From Fidelibacterota bacterium (GTDB lineage Bacteria > Fidelibacterota > Marinisomatia > Marinisomatales > UBA1611), in the NCBI GenBank assembly GCA_016784605.1, contig JADHUI010000006.1, positions 1 through 64,000 of the forward strand: a stretch of 64,000 nucleotides of DNA. Direction: 5' to 3'. The stretch's first letter is position 1. Every line of letters starts with the position of its first letter. This document shows, piece after piece, positions 9,709 through 19,165 of this stretch. Both the position numbers and the translations under genes were made by a program. The notes beneath the pieces are model-generated. The model was not told the origin of the DNA. It saw only the letters and a list, made by a program, of their open reading frames with translations, and searched no databases.

Positions 9709-10310
9709 AAAAATATATTCTCATAAACCTAAATCAATCTGAAAGTAAAGAAACGCGTCAAGAGAGATTCAATGAGCAAATACGATGGGTTCTTTTTTCT
9801 GTGTTTCTGATTTTGTTTCTAGGAGCGAATATTCGTATATGGATGATCTCGAGTGGATATGACAGAATTATTATTCAAAAAGAGAATGAAATAGAAAAAG
9901 TTAAAATGGAAATCAAAGCATTAGAAGCGAAAGGGAAAAATTTATCAAAGGATGATATTCTATCGTTTGCGGAATTAGAACAAACACGATACTTGTGGGC
10001 GCGAAATATGGAAATGCTTGGGGAAATGACCCCTAATGATATGGCAATAACAGGGTTGAAATTCAAACATGATAAATTGACCATCACTGGAATCGCGCCT
10101 GTATATGACGATAGAAAAGATTTTGAAATTATTAATAGTTACGTTCAAAAATTGAATAATAATTCTGAATTTGCGAATCATTTTCAACGCATTAAATATG
10201 TAGGCCATAATCGATTGAATTTTAGAGGACAAGATATTGTGAAATTTGAAGTATTAGCACCGGCAAAATACTCTTCTGGTAAGAAAAAGATTAAACGGAA
10301 GGGACGATAA
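9705..10310 (+). CDS. pilN: PilN-like inner-membrane alignment protein
   Basis: The 201-residue bitopic protein has a short cytoplasmic N-terminus containing ILINLNQSE (compare the INLLP-type PilM-binding motif of PilN), one transmembrane helix at about 28-48, a predicted coiled coil at about 55-80 and a small alpha/beta periplasmic domain, ending in a Lys/Arg-rich tail. Start and stop overlap with the neighbours (ATGA at the start, shared base at the end) indicate one operon. Sequence alone is weak, but the topology, size, PilM-type motif and position between pilM and a PilO-like gene make the call solid. Confidence 0.85.
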   Translation: MKKYILINLNQSESKETRQERFNEQIRWVLFSVFLILFLGANIRIWMISSGYDRIIIQKENEIEKVKMEIKALEAKGKNLSKDDILSFAELEQTRYLWARNMEMLGEMTPNDMAITGLKFKHDKLTITGIAPVYDDRKDFEIINSYVQKLNNNSEFANHFQRIKYVGHNRLNFRGQDIVKFEVLAPAKYSSGKKKIKRKGR

Positions 10311-10885
10311 TGGCTGAAAAAAGAAACTTAATTTTATTGTCTGTTGTTGTTTTACTAACTGTGGCTTTTTGGATGGGTTCATCTATGCTTATCGGTGAAA
10401 AGCCATTAAGCATTAAAATATTAGAACAGGAACAAGAAGAATTAAATGAGAATTTAATTAGTGCACAAATATTGGCGAGTAAACTTGATCGTGTTTATAC
10501 ATTATTTCAAGAGAATTTGGCTTTATCATTAAAAGATTCATTGGCTGAAGATGCTTCAATGCCTTTTCTTCGAGATCTTACCGATAAATTGGATAAGCTC
10601 AATATTGAAGTCTTGAGCCTAAAGCCCCGAAAGCGAATTAAAGAAAAAGGATATTACAGATCCCCATATGAATTAACGGTTAATTGTAGCTTTGATAAAT
10701 TTGGTGAATTCCTAACGGAATTAGAACGTTCACCGCGTCTTATTAATATAGATGAATTTATCGTTAAAAATGGAATTGAAAGAGTGAAGTCTAAAATGCA
10801 AGAAGAAGATTTAATTGACCAAGTTTTTGAAGTGGGCCTTTCTACAATTACCCTTGTTAAAGGAAAAGGTAGGGTTAAATCATGA
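10310..10885 (+). CDS. pilO: PilO-like inner-membrane alignment protein
   Basis: The 191-residue protein has one transmembrane helix at about 7-28, a coiled coil at about 35-70 and a ferredoxin-like periplasmic domain whose start (YELTVNCSFDKFGEFLTELE, near 120-140) matches the GSYHQLGRFLSELA-type pattern of PilO. PilO pairs with PilN to connect the cytoplasmic motors to the secretin. Its ATG shares a base with the pilN stop and its TGA overlaps the ATG of the next gene. No oddities seen. Confidence 0.85.
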   Translation: MAEKRNLILLSVVVLLTVAFWMGSSMLIGEKPLSIKILEQEQEELNENLISAQILASKLDRVYTLFQENLALSLKDSLAEDASMPFLRDLTDKLDKLNIEVLSLKPRKRIKEKGYYRSPYELTVNCSFDKFGEFLTELERSPRLINIDEFIVKNGIERVKSKMQEEDLIDQVFEVGLSTITLVKGKGRVKS

Positions 10886-11859
10886 CAAATGAAGGACGTA
10901 CACGTACTGTTTGGATGCTTGTCTCTTGGTTAAGTGTCATCTTATTGATCATTATTGGATTTAAACTATACCCAATGAATAAAAAATGGCAAAAGATTCA
11001 AGATAGATCGTCCCAAGTAAAATTTGGTACGGATGAAGATTTAGAGAGTGTTATTACTTTTTTAGAGACTCGATTAAAGGATAGAGGCAAATTTCAATTT
11101 CAATTAGATAATACGCCTATGCGAATTACCAATGTTCTTTTCCTAACAGATGGTTCCGGTCGTCGTTTGAGACGAGATAGGTCGGCAGTGCGCGTATCTA
11201 TGGTGTATCAACGCGAAAACCATTTTCAAGCTCAAATATCATATCGTGGTAAAACCGTTACAGCAAAATCTGGAGATCATTTAATGGAATTGGGAGAAAT
11301 CTTGATGATAGACCAATCAAGAGTTATTATTAAAAATGAAGGAAAAATAATGGCTTACCCCGCACCAGGATCCGATTTAGAAAAACCAATAGAGTTGCAA
11401 AATTATGTTTTACCTAAAACACCCGAAAAAAAGATTGGGGTGCCTAAGACTGCCTCATTGAAAGAGTTGAAGACTTCAAAGGGTCAGCTTGTGGAAATTT
11501 TACCTGAAATAAATATTGATAATAGTGAGACAGATTTAAAGCCAGGCTTAAAAAAAGCTCCAGCCCTAATCAAATTAAGTAATAAAAGTTCTAAAAATAG
11601 CCGCATTGAAACACCCGCATTCGAGCGCGATCCAAATTGGAAAAAAACGATTCAATTATCGCTAGGGACAATTCAATTTGAATTGAGTGGTAAACCTGCA
11701 GGAAATACCTTTGAAGCGCTTAAAGAAAAAGCGATAACAAACGGTTTGAAGGATGAAATATTTAATAAACAATTTGAAGAAATTGGGTTTTTTGAATTCC
11801 AAAAATATTTGGAAAATAATCAGGAAACAATTTTTGCGCTAATTGAAAAAAATAATTAA
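10882..11859 (+). CDS. Bitopic protein in the PilP position, unrecognised domain
   Basis: The 325-residue protein has an N-terminal transmembrane helix (about 10-30) and is otherwise periplasmic and basic. Its middle part, around residues 125-175, has short beta strands (TVTAKSGDHLMELGEILMI, then a VIIKNEGK stretch), which could be a small HR/PilP- or GspC-like beta domain. A Lys-rich linker follows, and the last 80 residues are helical. PilP normally is a lipoprotein of about 170 residues linking PilNO to the secretin; this one is longer and membrane-anchored, closer to GspC in plan. Position between pilO and the secretin, with an ATGA start overlap, supports the linking role. I do not recognise the family by sequence. 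Confidence 0.6.
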   Translation: MTNEGRTRTVWMLVSWLSVILLIIIGFKLYPMNKKWQKIQDRSSQVKFGTDEDLESVITFLETRLKDRGKFQFQLDNTPMRITNVLFLTDGSGRRLRRDRSAVRVSMVYQRENHFQAQISYRGKTVTAKSGDHLMELGEILMIDQSRVIIKNEGKIMAYPAPGSDLEKPIELQNYVLPKTPEKKIGVPKTASLKELKTSKGQLVEILPEINIDNSETDLKPGLKKAPALIKLSNKSSKNSRIETPAFERDPNWKKTIQLSLGTIQFELSGKPAGNTFEALKEKAITNGLKDEIFNKQFEEIGFFEFQKYLENNQETIFALIEKNN

Positions 11860-11880
11860 AAGATATTACAAGGAAAAATA

Positions 11881-13269
11881 ATGAAAAATAATTTATTAAA
11901 ATATAGTATGGTTCCCATTTTTGCTATTAGCTTTCTATTCGCCCAATCGTCAGCTGGGACTATTGCTTCAAGTGAGGCGGAAAGTCCTACTTTGGTAACA
12001 ATTCATGCAGAAGATGCCCATTTGCCTGGAATACTTTCTATTCTAGCAAAAGAAAGTGGATATAATATTGTTACAGATCCCAATGTAAATCAGCAAGATA
12101 AAATTACGATTCATTTAGACAATGTGCCCATTGAACAAGCTATCAACTTAGTTGTGAGAGCCGTTGGGCTGAGCTATGAAGTTGTTGGGAATTCTTTCCT
12201 TGTTGCAGAACCAAACAAACTCAGGGAAGAAGTGGGTGTTTCTTCTTATGTGCTTAATTTGAAATATGCCAATGCATTGGAAGTTCAATCCATGTTAACA
12301 GATATCACAAAGCAAGTTCAGGTTGATACGTCTGGAAATAAACTTATTATTAATGCTTCGCCGAAAAAAATTGCAGAAATTGAAGATATGGTTCTTCAAA
12401 TTGATGTGCCAGCCATTCAAATTATGTTAGAAACGCGGTTGATTGAAGTTTCCGTGGATGCAGAAGAGCAATTGGGGATAGATTGGTCAAAAATCACATC
12501 CATTTCTTCTGTCATTGGTGAAAATGCCACACCCACAACATCCAACGATGGTATTCCGGGGGCAGGTGCAGCTACTGGGAGTCAACCTTTAGAAAAATTA
12601 AAATGGGGTTCTTGGGCGGACCAAACAATCATACCTCGATATTTCAGTCGCCAACTTATTGGATTTAATTTAGTCATTGATATGTTATTAAAGAGCAATA
12701 AAGCAGAAATATTAGCTAATTCTCGATTAACAACTTTAAATGGGCGCCAAGCATCCATCGATTTATTGGATATCGTTCCTTACATTTTAAGTTCCGGAGG
12801 CGTTGGCGGTCAAGTTCAAGTTCAACGCGAGGAAGTGGGGATCAAATTAAAAATTCTTCCTGCGGTGAATTTGGATGAATTTATCACAGTACGAGTTGAA
12901 CCTGAAGTTTCATCCATTTTTGAGTTTATTGGGCCGGATAAAAATATTCCTAGAGTTAAAAGTAGAAAATCTTCTACGACGATTCGAGTTAAAAATGGAG
13001 AATCTGTTATTATAGGTGGTTTATTATCTCGAGATAAAAAGAATACAACTTTTAAATTTCCAGTATTGCATAGAATTCCATGGATTGGAAAAAAACTATT
13101 TATTAGTAATAATGTGGTGGAAAGAAAAACAGATTTAATTATTCAAATAACGCCACACATTGTAAAAGACAATTATACAGGCATAACAAAATCGTCAGAC
13201 ATGGAATCGTTTGAAAACGATTCGGTTAATGAGTCTAATAAGCCTTCACAAGATGGAACAGGGGAATAA
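11881..13269 (+). CDS. pilQ: PilQ-like outer-membrane secretin
   Basis: The 462-residue protein has a signal peptide (about 1-26), an STN/N0 domain (about 38-110), an N1-type domain (about 118-172) and a C-terminal secretin domain with the family stretch KNGESVIIGGLLSRDKK near 375-395. Secretins form the outer-membrane gate for the pilus fibre. It is shorter than the 600-750 residues of proteobacterial PilQ because the N-terminal AMIN domains are absent; an AMIN-like protein is encoded separately at 40597-41247, which may be a coincidence. A ribosome site AAGGA lies a few bases upstream of the ATG. Its stop is one base before the lipoprotein start. Confidence 0.93.
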   Translation: MKNNLLKYSMVPIFAISFLFAQSSAGTIASSEAESPTLVTIHAEDAHLPGILSILAKESGYNIVTDPNVNQQDKITIHLDNVPIEQAINLVVRAVGLSYEVVGNSFLVAEPNKLREEVGVSSYVLNLKYANALEVQSMLTDITKQVQVDTSGNKLIINASPKKIAEIEDMVLQIDVPAIQIMLETRLIEVSVDAEEQLGIDWSKITSISSVIGENATPTTSNDGIPGAGAATGSQPLEKLKWGSWADQTIIPRYFSRQLIGFNLVIDMLLKSNKAEILANSRLTTLNGRQASIDLLDIVPYILSSGGVGGQVQVQREEVGIKLKILPAVNLDEFITVRVEPEVSSIFEFIGPDKNIPRVKSRKSSTTIRVKNGESVIIGGLLSRDKKNTTFKFPVLHRIPWIGKKLFISNNVVERKTDLIIQITPHIVKDNYTGITKSSDMESFENDSVNESNKPSQDGTGE

Positions 13270-13270
13270 C

Positions 13271-16192
13271 ATGAAATTATTAAATCATACAAAACAGATA
13301 TTTATCGTTGTTGCAATGGGAATATCACTTCAGTTCTTTGGTTGTGATGAACGAATTGCAGTAGACGAAGATGCCAATTATACAATTACTATTACACAAA
13401 AAGCATTCGTTGGATCTACATATTCTTCCTTTTCGGATGAAAATGTTGTTGGTGAAGATGTTGTTGGTGAGGCTATTTCAACATTGATTGAAGCAAAATT
13501 AACAGATGAAGATGGAAAAGCCATCAAAGATAAAACAATTTATTTCTCAAGTAGAGATAATTACGGTTCTACGGATATAGATGAGGGGAAAACAGGCGAA
13601 GATGGCATCATTACTGTTGTCTATACAGATGGCGCTGGTGATGGTGCTGTTGACATTGCATCCACATCTACATTTGAAGGTGTAACCGTCACGGCCAAGT
13701 ATTCTGATAAAGTAACTGCAGATGCCACATTCAATGTATATAGTTCACAAAATGATGTTTGGCCTTATGCGATTAATATTAGTACAGATAAACCGTCTAT
13801 ATTATTGGATGGAAGTGCAACAAATGCAAATATTTCGGTTACATTAGCAAACAAATTAGGATCGGCTGGTGGAAATATGACTGTTGAATTTTCAGCGGAT
13901 AAAGGTGGGTATAATGCAAATGGAAGTAAAACAGCTACTCTGTCAACAGATACGGACGGAAAAGGAAGTATTGTTTTTGATGAAAATAACACTTTAGAAG
14001 ATTTGGGCTTAGCTATGCTTGTAGCAAGCTATACGCACTCAGGGTTTGGAGCAACGGTATCTGATACAACTTATATTTCTATATCAGATATTTATACTGT
14101 TCAAATGAATACATATTCTGGTGCTTTCAATGAAAATAATGAATTTGTTTTAGTCGGTGAAGATATTGCAGGTGATTATTCGCAAACTTTATTGGTTGCA
14201 TCTGTATCAGACACAGCTAATAATCCAGTTTCGGGTGTTGAATTAACAATGACGACAAAAGTATCTGGCGAAGATGTAGGCACAATCCAATATCTTAATT
14301 CAGTTACAGATTCCGAAGGGCTAATTCGTGCGTATTTTGATGATGGTGGTAATAGTTATTCTGATACGCCTGGAACGCCAAGCTTTGAAGGTGTTATTGC
14401 GAGTGCGACCTACGGAAATAATAATGATGTATCCATTCAATTTAACGTTTACAATCAGGAAGATGTGTGGCCATATTCGCTCATAATGACATCAGACGTC
14501 GATGTGATTTATATTGATGGTGGAGAAACAAAAGCTAAAATTACATCACGACTACTCAACGCAATGGGAAATCCTGTTGAAAATGTGTTGATTTCCTATG
14601 AATCTACATTAGGATTTATCCCGTCGGTTGGAAATGAAACAGATTCCACTGGTGTTGACTCTGTCGAATTTACCGATTTGGGTGATCCCAACGAAGTGGG
14701 TGTATCCGAGGTAACAGGTAGCTTCATTCACCCAGGGTTCCCAGGCAATAGCATTACAAATTCTTTAGAAATTTATATAGAAGATCAATCTTTTCAATCA
14801 TGTGCTTTTATTGAAATTCCACCTTCAAATCCAGGACAAATTGTTGTAAGAGATGGGGGAGGAATTGAATCAACGACCATTAAAGCAGAAGTATATGATG
14901 ATGGGGGTAACTTAATTGATTCACCCACACCCGTAACATTTAAATTAAATCCTGTGCTTGCGGGCGCTTATCTTGAAGATGCAGGCGAATCAGAAGTAAC
15001 GATTTATACGGTTAATGGTGTGGCAACCGTTTCAGTTAATAGCGGTGCAGAACCGGGTGTTATTCGCATTGAGGTAGACGTGGATTGCGATGAAGATGGA
15101 AATGTGGATTTATCTGCAAGTAAAGATCAAGCTATTATTGCTGCTGGTGCTCCATACAATATTGAACCAGAATATGATCCTCAATCTACAGAATCAATTG
15201 GTGGTGGGTTTTACCAAACTGAAGTTGGGGCTATTGTTTATGACAAATGGTACAATCCAGTCGAATGTAGCACATATGTCTATTGGACAATCGATCCTAC
15301 ACCTCCAGATACAATAATTGATGCGTTTGTTCAAGGTGTTAGTTTTACCTGTAATGAAAATATGACGGGTGATACCTACGATGGTGTCGCATTTTCATCC
15401 ATCACTTACTCTACAGATGCCATTGGTGATATTGGTCTTGTTTCAGCTACAACTTATGGTGCAAATGGAGACACAATTACAGCCCAAATTAATGAAGGAG
15501 ACGGGGACGCTGTGATGTTTTTTGTCCCAGGAGCATTAACATTATTAGCTTCAACACAATATTGGGATTTTACTCTACCCACAGCCACGGATGAAGCTGA
15601 AATAACAATTACAGCCATGTTAATTGATTATTATGGAAATCCCGTTGTAAACGCACCTATTGCTTTCTCTGGGATGGGGGTTTCCGAATGGCGTGAAGTG
15701 GGTTACGAATCTTATACGGATGGAAGTAATAGTTTAGCCGCTGATGGTTGTTTCACTTGGCGAGATTATGGAGCCGATGATAATCCGGAAACATTAGATA
15801 TGGGGACCTTTAATAATATGCATGATGCTTTTGATACAACAGGCAATGGCGAATGGGATGTAGCGGAAGTATCTGAAACCTTTGATGATTTTGGAAAAGA
15901 TGGTATTGATGGCACATTTGATGAAGGTGAAAACAATGGAAAATGGGATGGATATCCTATGATTGATTGTGGCCCGCTTGTCCTTACGGACAAAGATGGT
16001 TTTGCTCGAATCACTGCCGTTTTCCCTAAAGAATTATGTTTGTGGCAAAGCACGGATGATGAATCTGGCTTATGTACATTTGAAGATTTCACTGGGTCTA
16101 TTTCAGCTAATTTGATGATTCCGCAACAAACCGCAAGCGATCCTCTTGATATTCAATTGGTTAGATCTCAAACAAACGTAGGATGTCCATAA
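13271..16192 (+). CDS. Large Ig-like (Big-1/invasin-type) repeat lipoprotein inside the pilus operon
   Basis: I chose the ATG at 13271 because it gives a clean lipoprotein signal (hydrophobic core, then LQFFGC with lipid-bearing Cys25) and leaves one base after the secretin stop; a frame start 60 bases earlier would lie inside the secretin gene. The 973-residue protein is a chain of roughly 100-residue beta domains with the Big-1-like pattern 'T-A-x-V-x-D-x-x-G-N-P-V ... F-x-x-x-G ... T-D-x-x-G-x-A'. The last part has an Asp/Gly-rich, EF-hand-like stretch (DTTGNGEWDVAE) and paired Cys residues. Lying between the secretin and pilB, it is probably a periplasmic or surface-exposed partner of the pilus channel. 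No known pilus protein of this kind comes to mind. Confidence 0.8.
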   Translation: MKLLNHTKQIFIVVAMGISLQFFGCDERIAVDEDANYTITITQKAFVGSTYSSFSDENVVGEDVVGEAISTLIEAKLTDEDGKAIKDKTIYFSSRDNYGSTDIDEGKTGEDGIITVVYTDGAGDGAVDIASTSTFEGVTVTAKYSDKVTADATFNVYSSQNDVWPYAINISTDKPSILLDGSATNANISVTLANKLGSAGGNMTVEFSADKGGYNANGSKTATLSTDTDGKGSIVFDENNTLEDLGLAMLVASYTHSGFGATVSDTTYISISDIYTVQMNTYSGAFNENNEFVLVGEDIAGDYSQTLLVASVSDTANNPVSGVELTMTTKVSGEDVGTIQYLNSVTDSEGLIRAYFDDGGNSYSDTPGTPSFEGVIASATYGNNNDVSIQFNVYNQEDVWPYSLIMTSDVDVIYIDGGETKAKITSRLLNAMGNPVENVLISYESTLGFIPSVGNETDSTGVDSVEFTDLGDPNEVGVSEVTGSFIHPGFPGNSITNSLEIYIEDQSFQSCAFIEIPPSNPGQIVVRDGGGIESTTIKAEVYDDGGNLIDSPTPVTFKLNPVLAGAYLEDAGESEVTIYTVNGVATVSVNSGAEPGVIRIEVDVDCDEDGNVDLSASKDQAIIAAGAPYNIEPEYDPQSTESIGGGFYQTEVGAIVYDKWYNPVECSTYVYWTIDPTPPDTIIDAFVQGVSFTCNENMTGDTYDGVAFSSITYSTDAIGDIGLVSATTYGANGDTITAQINEGDGDAVMFFVPGALTLLASTQYWDFTLPTATDEAEITITAMLIDYYGNPVVNAPIAFSGMGVSEWREVGYESYTDGSNSLAADGCFTWRDYGADDNPETLDMGTFNNMHDAFDTTGNGEWDVAEVSETFDDFGKDGIDGTFDEGENNGKWDGYPMIDCGPLVLTDKDGFARITAVFPKELCLWQSTDDESGLCTFEDFTGSISANLMIPQQTASDPLDIQLVRSQTNVGCP

Positions 16193-16196
16193 AATT

Positions 16197-17918
16197 ATGA
16201 CGACAAATTTCAATCCACAATTCTCCAAAATTGGAGAAATATTAATACATCTAGGGAAAATTAATGAATCTCAAATGAATGAAGCGTTAGCTCAACAGAA
16301 GAAGAGTCATGACAAATTCGGGCAAGCATTAATTGATTTGAATATTATAGAAGAAGACGACTTTGCTTCTGCATTCGCACTGCAATTGGGAGCGAAAAAA
16401 GCAGATAATTTTCTACTACTTGAAGCGGATGTTGCCGTTGCCGCCTTGATTCCAGAAGATTTTGCTCGATCTAATAGAGTTTTAGCTGTTAGTCGCAATG
16501 AATCCACTATTGTTGTGGCTATGGAGGACCCTGAAGATCTGGTAGCCATTGACTCAATAAAAAGATTAACAAACTTAAATCCAGAGCCATTAGTCGCAGG
16601 TGCTTCATTATTGGAAAAAGCGTTGGATAAAGTTTATGGTGATATCCAAAAAACAGCTGAAGTCAGCCAAACGATTGATGATATTAAAATTATTTCTGGA
16701 GATGAAGGTTCACAAGAAGTCGTTGATTTGTCTCCCGATAAAGCATCTGAAGAAGATGCGCCAATTGTCAAATTAGTGAATTTGATTTTTAAGGAGGCTA
16801 TTAAAGAACGGGCGACAGATATTCACGTAGAGCCACAAGAAAAAAAGGTGATTATTCGAATCCGGATTGATGGTGTATTGCAAACGATTATGACACCTCC
16901 ATCTACGTCTCTTAGTGGTTTGGTGACACGTATTAAGATTTTATCAAAATTGAATATTGCAGAAAAGAGATTACCGCAAGATGGGCGTTTTTCCATTAAA
17001 TCATCCCAAAAAGACATTGATGTGCGTGTTTCTATTTTACCAACAGTCTATGGCGAAAAAATAGTCATGCGATTATTGGATAAAACGGGCTTTGATTTTA
17101 ATTTAACCTCTCTTGGATTTCCTCAGGAAAATTTAAAAATATTTAAGAAAATTATCAGCCAGCCATATGGAATGGTTGTTGTTTCAGGTCCGACTGGGTC
17201 GGGTAAATCAACATCTTTGTATGCTGCTTTAAAAGAGATAAAAAGTGATTCAACCAATATCACAACAGTAGAAGATCCAGTTGAATATCAATTGGATGGC
17301 GTGAATCAAGTTCAAGTTTTTGAAGATATTGGATTAACATTTGGCTCTACATTACGATCGATTCTTAGGCAGGATCCAGATGTTTTACTTATTGGTGAAA
17401 TCCGAGATGGGGAAACAGCGGATATTGCTGTTAAATTTTCACTGACTGGACACCTTGTATTCTCAACGGTGCATGCCAATGATGCAGCGGGTACAATCAC
17501 GCGATTACTGGATATAGGCATTCAGCCATTTTTAGTAGGCTCTTGTTTAAATATGGTAATGGCTCAAAGGCTCGTTAGGCGAATTTGCAGTAATTGCAAG
17601 GAAGAGTATACACCAACGGCAGAAGAACTTGCACTGGTTGGATTAGACGTTTCAAAAGTGTCGGGACCTTTATACCATGGAAAAGGGTGCGCAGATTGTC
17701 GAAATACTGGGTATCATGGAAGAATAGCCATTTTTGAAATGATTCCAATGGGCAGGGATATTCGAAAACTTGTTTTTGAGAATGCGAATGAAGATGAAAT
17801 AAGACAAAGCGCTTTGGATGCGGGAATGGTAACCTTAAGAGATAATGGTATTCGTCGTATTTTAGATGGAACAACCACAGTTGAAGAAATTTTACGCTCA
17901 ACGGTAGAAGACTTTTAA
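16197..17918 (+). CDS. pilB: PilB/GspE-like pilus extension ATPase
   Basis: The 573-residue length is typical. An N-terminal MshEN-type domain (FSKIGEILIHLGKI near residue 10) precedes the AAA-type core with Walker A GPTGSGKS at 331-338, an Asp-box and a GEIRDGETADIA Walker B region. Four cysteines, C464, C467, C498 and C501, form the zinc clasp seen in GspE/PilB but not PilT. PilB powers pilin polymerisation. It starts 5 bases after the lipoprotein gene and shares its last base with the pilC start. Confidence 0.96.
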   Translation: MTTNFNPQFSKIGEILIHLGKINESQMNEALAQQKKSHDKFGQALIDLNIIEEDDFASAFALQLGAKKADNFLLLEADVAVAALIPEDFARSNRVLAVSRNESTIVVAMEDPEDLVAIDSIKRLTNLNPEPLVAGASLLEKALDKVYGDIQKTAEVSQTIDDIKIISGDEGSQEVVDLSPDKASEEDAPIVKLVNLIFKEAIKERATDIHVEPQEKKVIIRIRIDGVLQTIMTPPSTSLSGLVTRIKILSKLNIAEKRLPQDGRFSIKSSQKDIDVRVSILPTVYGEKIVMRLLDKTGFDFNLTSLGFPQENLKIFKKIISQPYGMVVVSGPTGSGKSTSLYAALKEIKSDSTNITTVEDPVEYQLDGVNQVQVFEDIGLTFGSTLRSILRQDPDVLLIGEIRDGETADIAVKFSLTGHLVFSTVHANDAAGTITRLLDIGIQPFLVGSCLNMVMAQRLVRRICSNCKEEYTPTAEELALVGLDVSKVSGPLYHGKGCADCRNTGYHGRIAIFEMIPMGRDIRKLVFENANEDEIRQSALDAGMVTLRDNGIRRILDGTTTVEEILRSTVEDF

Positions 17919-19165
17919 TGGCTGTTTTTCAATATCTAACCAAGGACGAGGATGGAAACCGTAAAGAAGGTGAAATCCATGCTGATTCCTTAGATATTGC
18001 CGCTCAAAAGTTATCAAGTGGAGGCATGGTTGTCGTTAACTTGAAAGAAGTGGATACAACATGGGATTTTCTGGGTCCATTTCTAGATGAAGTTTCCTTG
18101 TCCATTGAACGATTTAAAAACCGTATTCCATTAAGTAATATAGTTTTCTTTACTCGGCAATTATCAACAATGTTTTCCGCAGGACTGACAATCGAACGTG
18201 CCATTATGGGTCTTGCTCTGGAAGAAAAACATAAAAAATTCAAAAAAGTATTAACAAATGTTGGTGAAAATATTCGTAAAGGGCTCAACTTGTCTGAATC
18301 GCTAGAAAGACATCCGGGAGTCTTTTCCAATTTATTTGTTGCTTTAACAAAAGCGGGTGAAGTGAGTGGAAACTTAAATGATATTTTAGATCAATTGGCC
18401 ACCTATTTAGAAAACTTGGATGATACGCGACGAAAAGTTCGTTCTGCAATGAATTATCCAATTTTCATGGTTGTTTTTCTTGCGAGTATGATTGGGGCAA
18501 TGTTCATATTTATTATACCAAAATTTTCAGAAGTTTATGAACAGTTAGGGGCTGGATTACCTGGAGCGACAAGAGCTCTTGTGAATTTGAGTGATTGGAT
18601 AAGTTTTCATTTTTACAGCATGTCTATGGTGTTGATTATGATCATTGTTGGACTTTGGCTTATTTCAAAAACCAAAAAAGGGGGCTATATCTTTGATTCT
18701 GTTTTTTTAAAACTCCCTGTTTTCGGGCCATTAATTGACCAATCTATATTGAATAAATTTTGCAAAACATTTGGAATACTTTTAGGAGCGGGGGTTCCAG
18801 TTTTAGATACAATGGCTTTATTAAAAAAAGTTGTAGATAATCGAGTTTACGAAAAAGCGATTGAAGATGCGGCTAATTATATTCGAGATGGATATAATAT
18901 CTCAACAGCATTAAGAAGAACGGAAGTTTTTCCTTCCATTTTACTTCAATTAGCTTCCACGGGTGAAGAAACAGGTGAACTGGATTCTCTTTTAGATCGA
19001 GCTGCAGATTATTATTTTAAACAAGTGAATGCGCTTGTTGATAGAATGACTTCCTTAATTGAGCCCATTCTAATTTTAGCTGTGGGTGCAGTCATTGCTT
19101 TGATGGTGGTTATCACTTATTTGCCCGTATTTTATTTGGGATCAGCGTTGCAGTCTGGATTATAA
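17918..19165 (+). CDS. pilC: PilC/GspF-like inner-membrane platform protein
   Basis: The 415-residue protein has two repeated T2SSF domains (about 60-190 and 265-390), the first starting with NIVFFTRQLSTMFSAGLTIE, the family signature, and the second with KFCKTFGILLGAGVPVLDTM. Three transmembrane helices lie near 165-190, 220-245 and 380-405. PilC is the rotor-like platform on which PilB and PilT act. It overlaps its neighbours by one base on both sides (TAATG), indicating strict co-translation. Confidence 0.96.
   Translation: MAVFQYLTKDEDGNRKEGEIHADSLDIAAQKLSSGGMVVVNLKEVDTTWDFLGPFLDEVSLSIERFKNRIPLSNIVFFTRQLSTMFSAGLTIERAIMGLALEEKHKKFKKVLTNVGENIRKGLNLSESLERHPGVFSNLFVALTKAGEVSGNLNDILDQLATYLENLDDTRRKVRSAMNYPIFMVVFLASMIGAMFIFIIPKFSEVYEQLGAGLPGATRALVNLSDWISFHFYSMSMVLIMIIVGLWLISKTKKGGYIFDSVFLKLPVFGPLIDQSILNKFCKTFGILLGAGVPVLDTMALLKKVVDNRVYEKAIEDAANYIRDGYNISTALRRTEVFPSILLQLASTGEETGELDSLLDRAADYYFKQVNALVDRMTSLIEPILILAVGAVIALMVVITYLPVFYLGSALQSGL

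Noticed and set aside
13211-13270. N-terminal extension of the Ig-like lipoprotein to the frame start at 13211
   Set aside because: It lies within the secretin gene and would bury the lipoprotein signal; ATG 13271 is clearly better.
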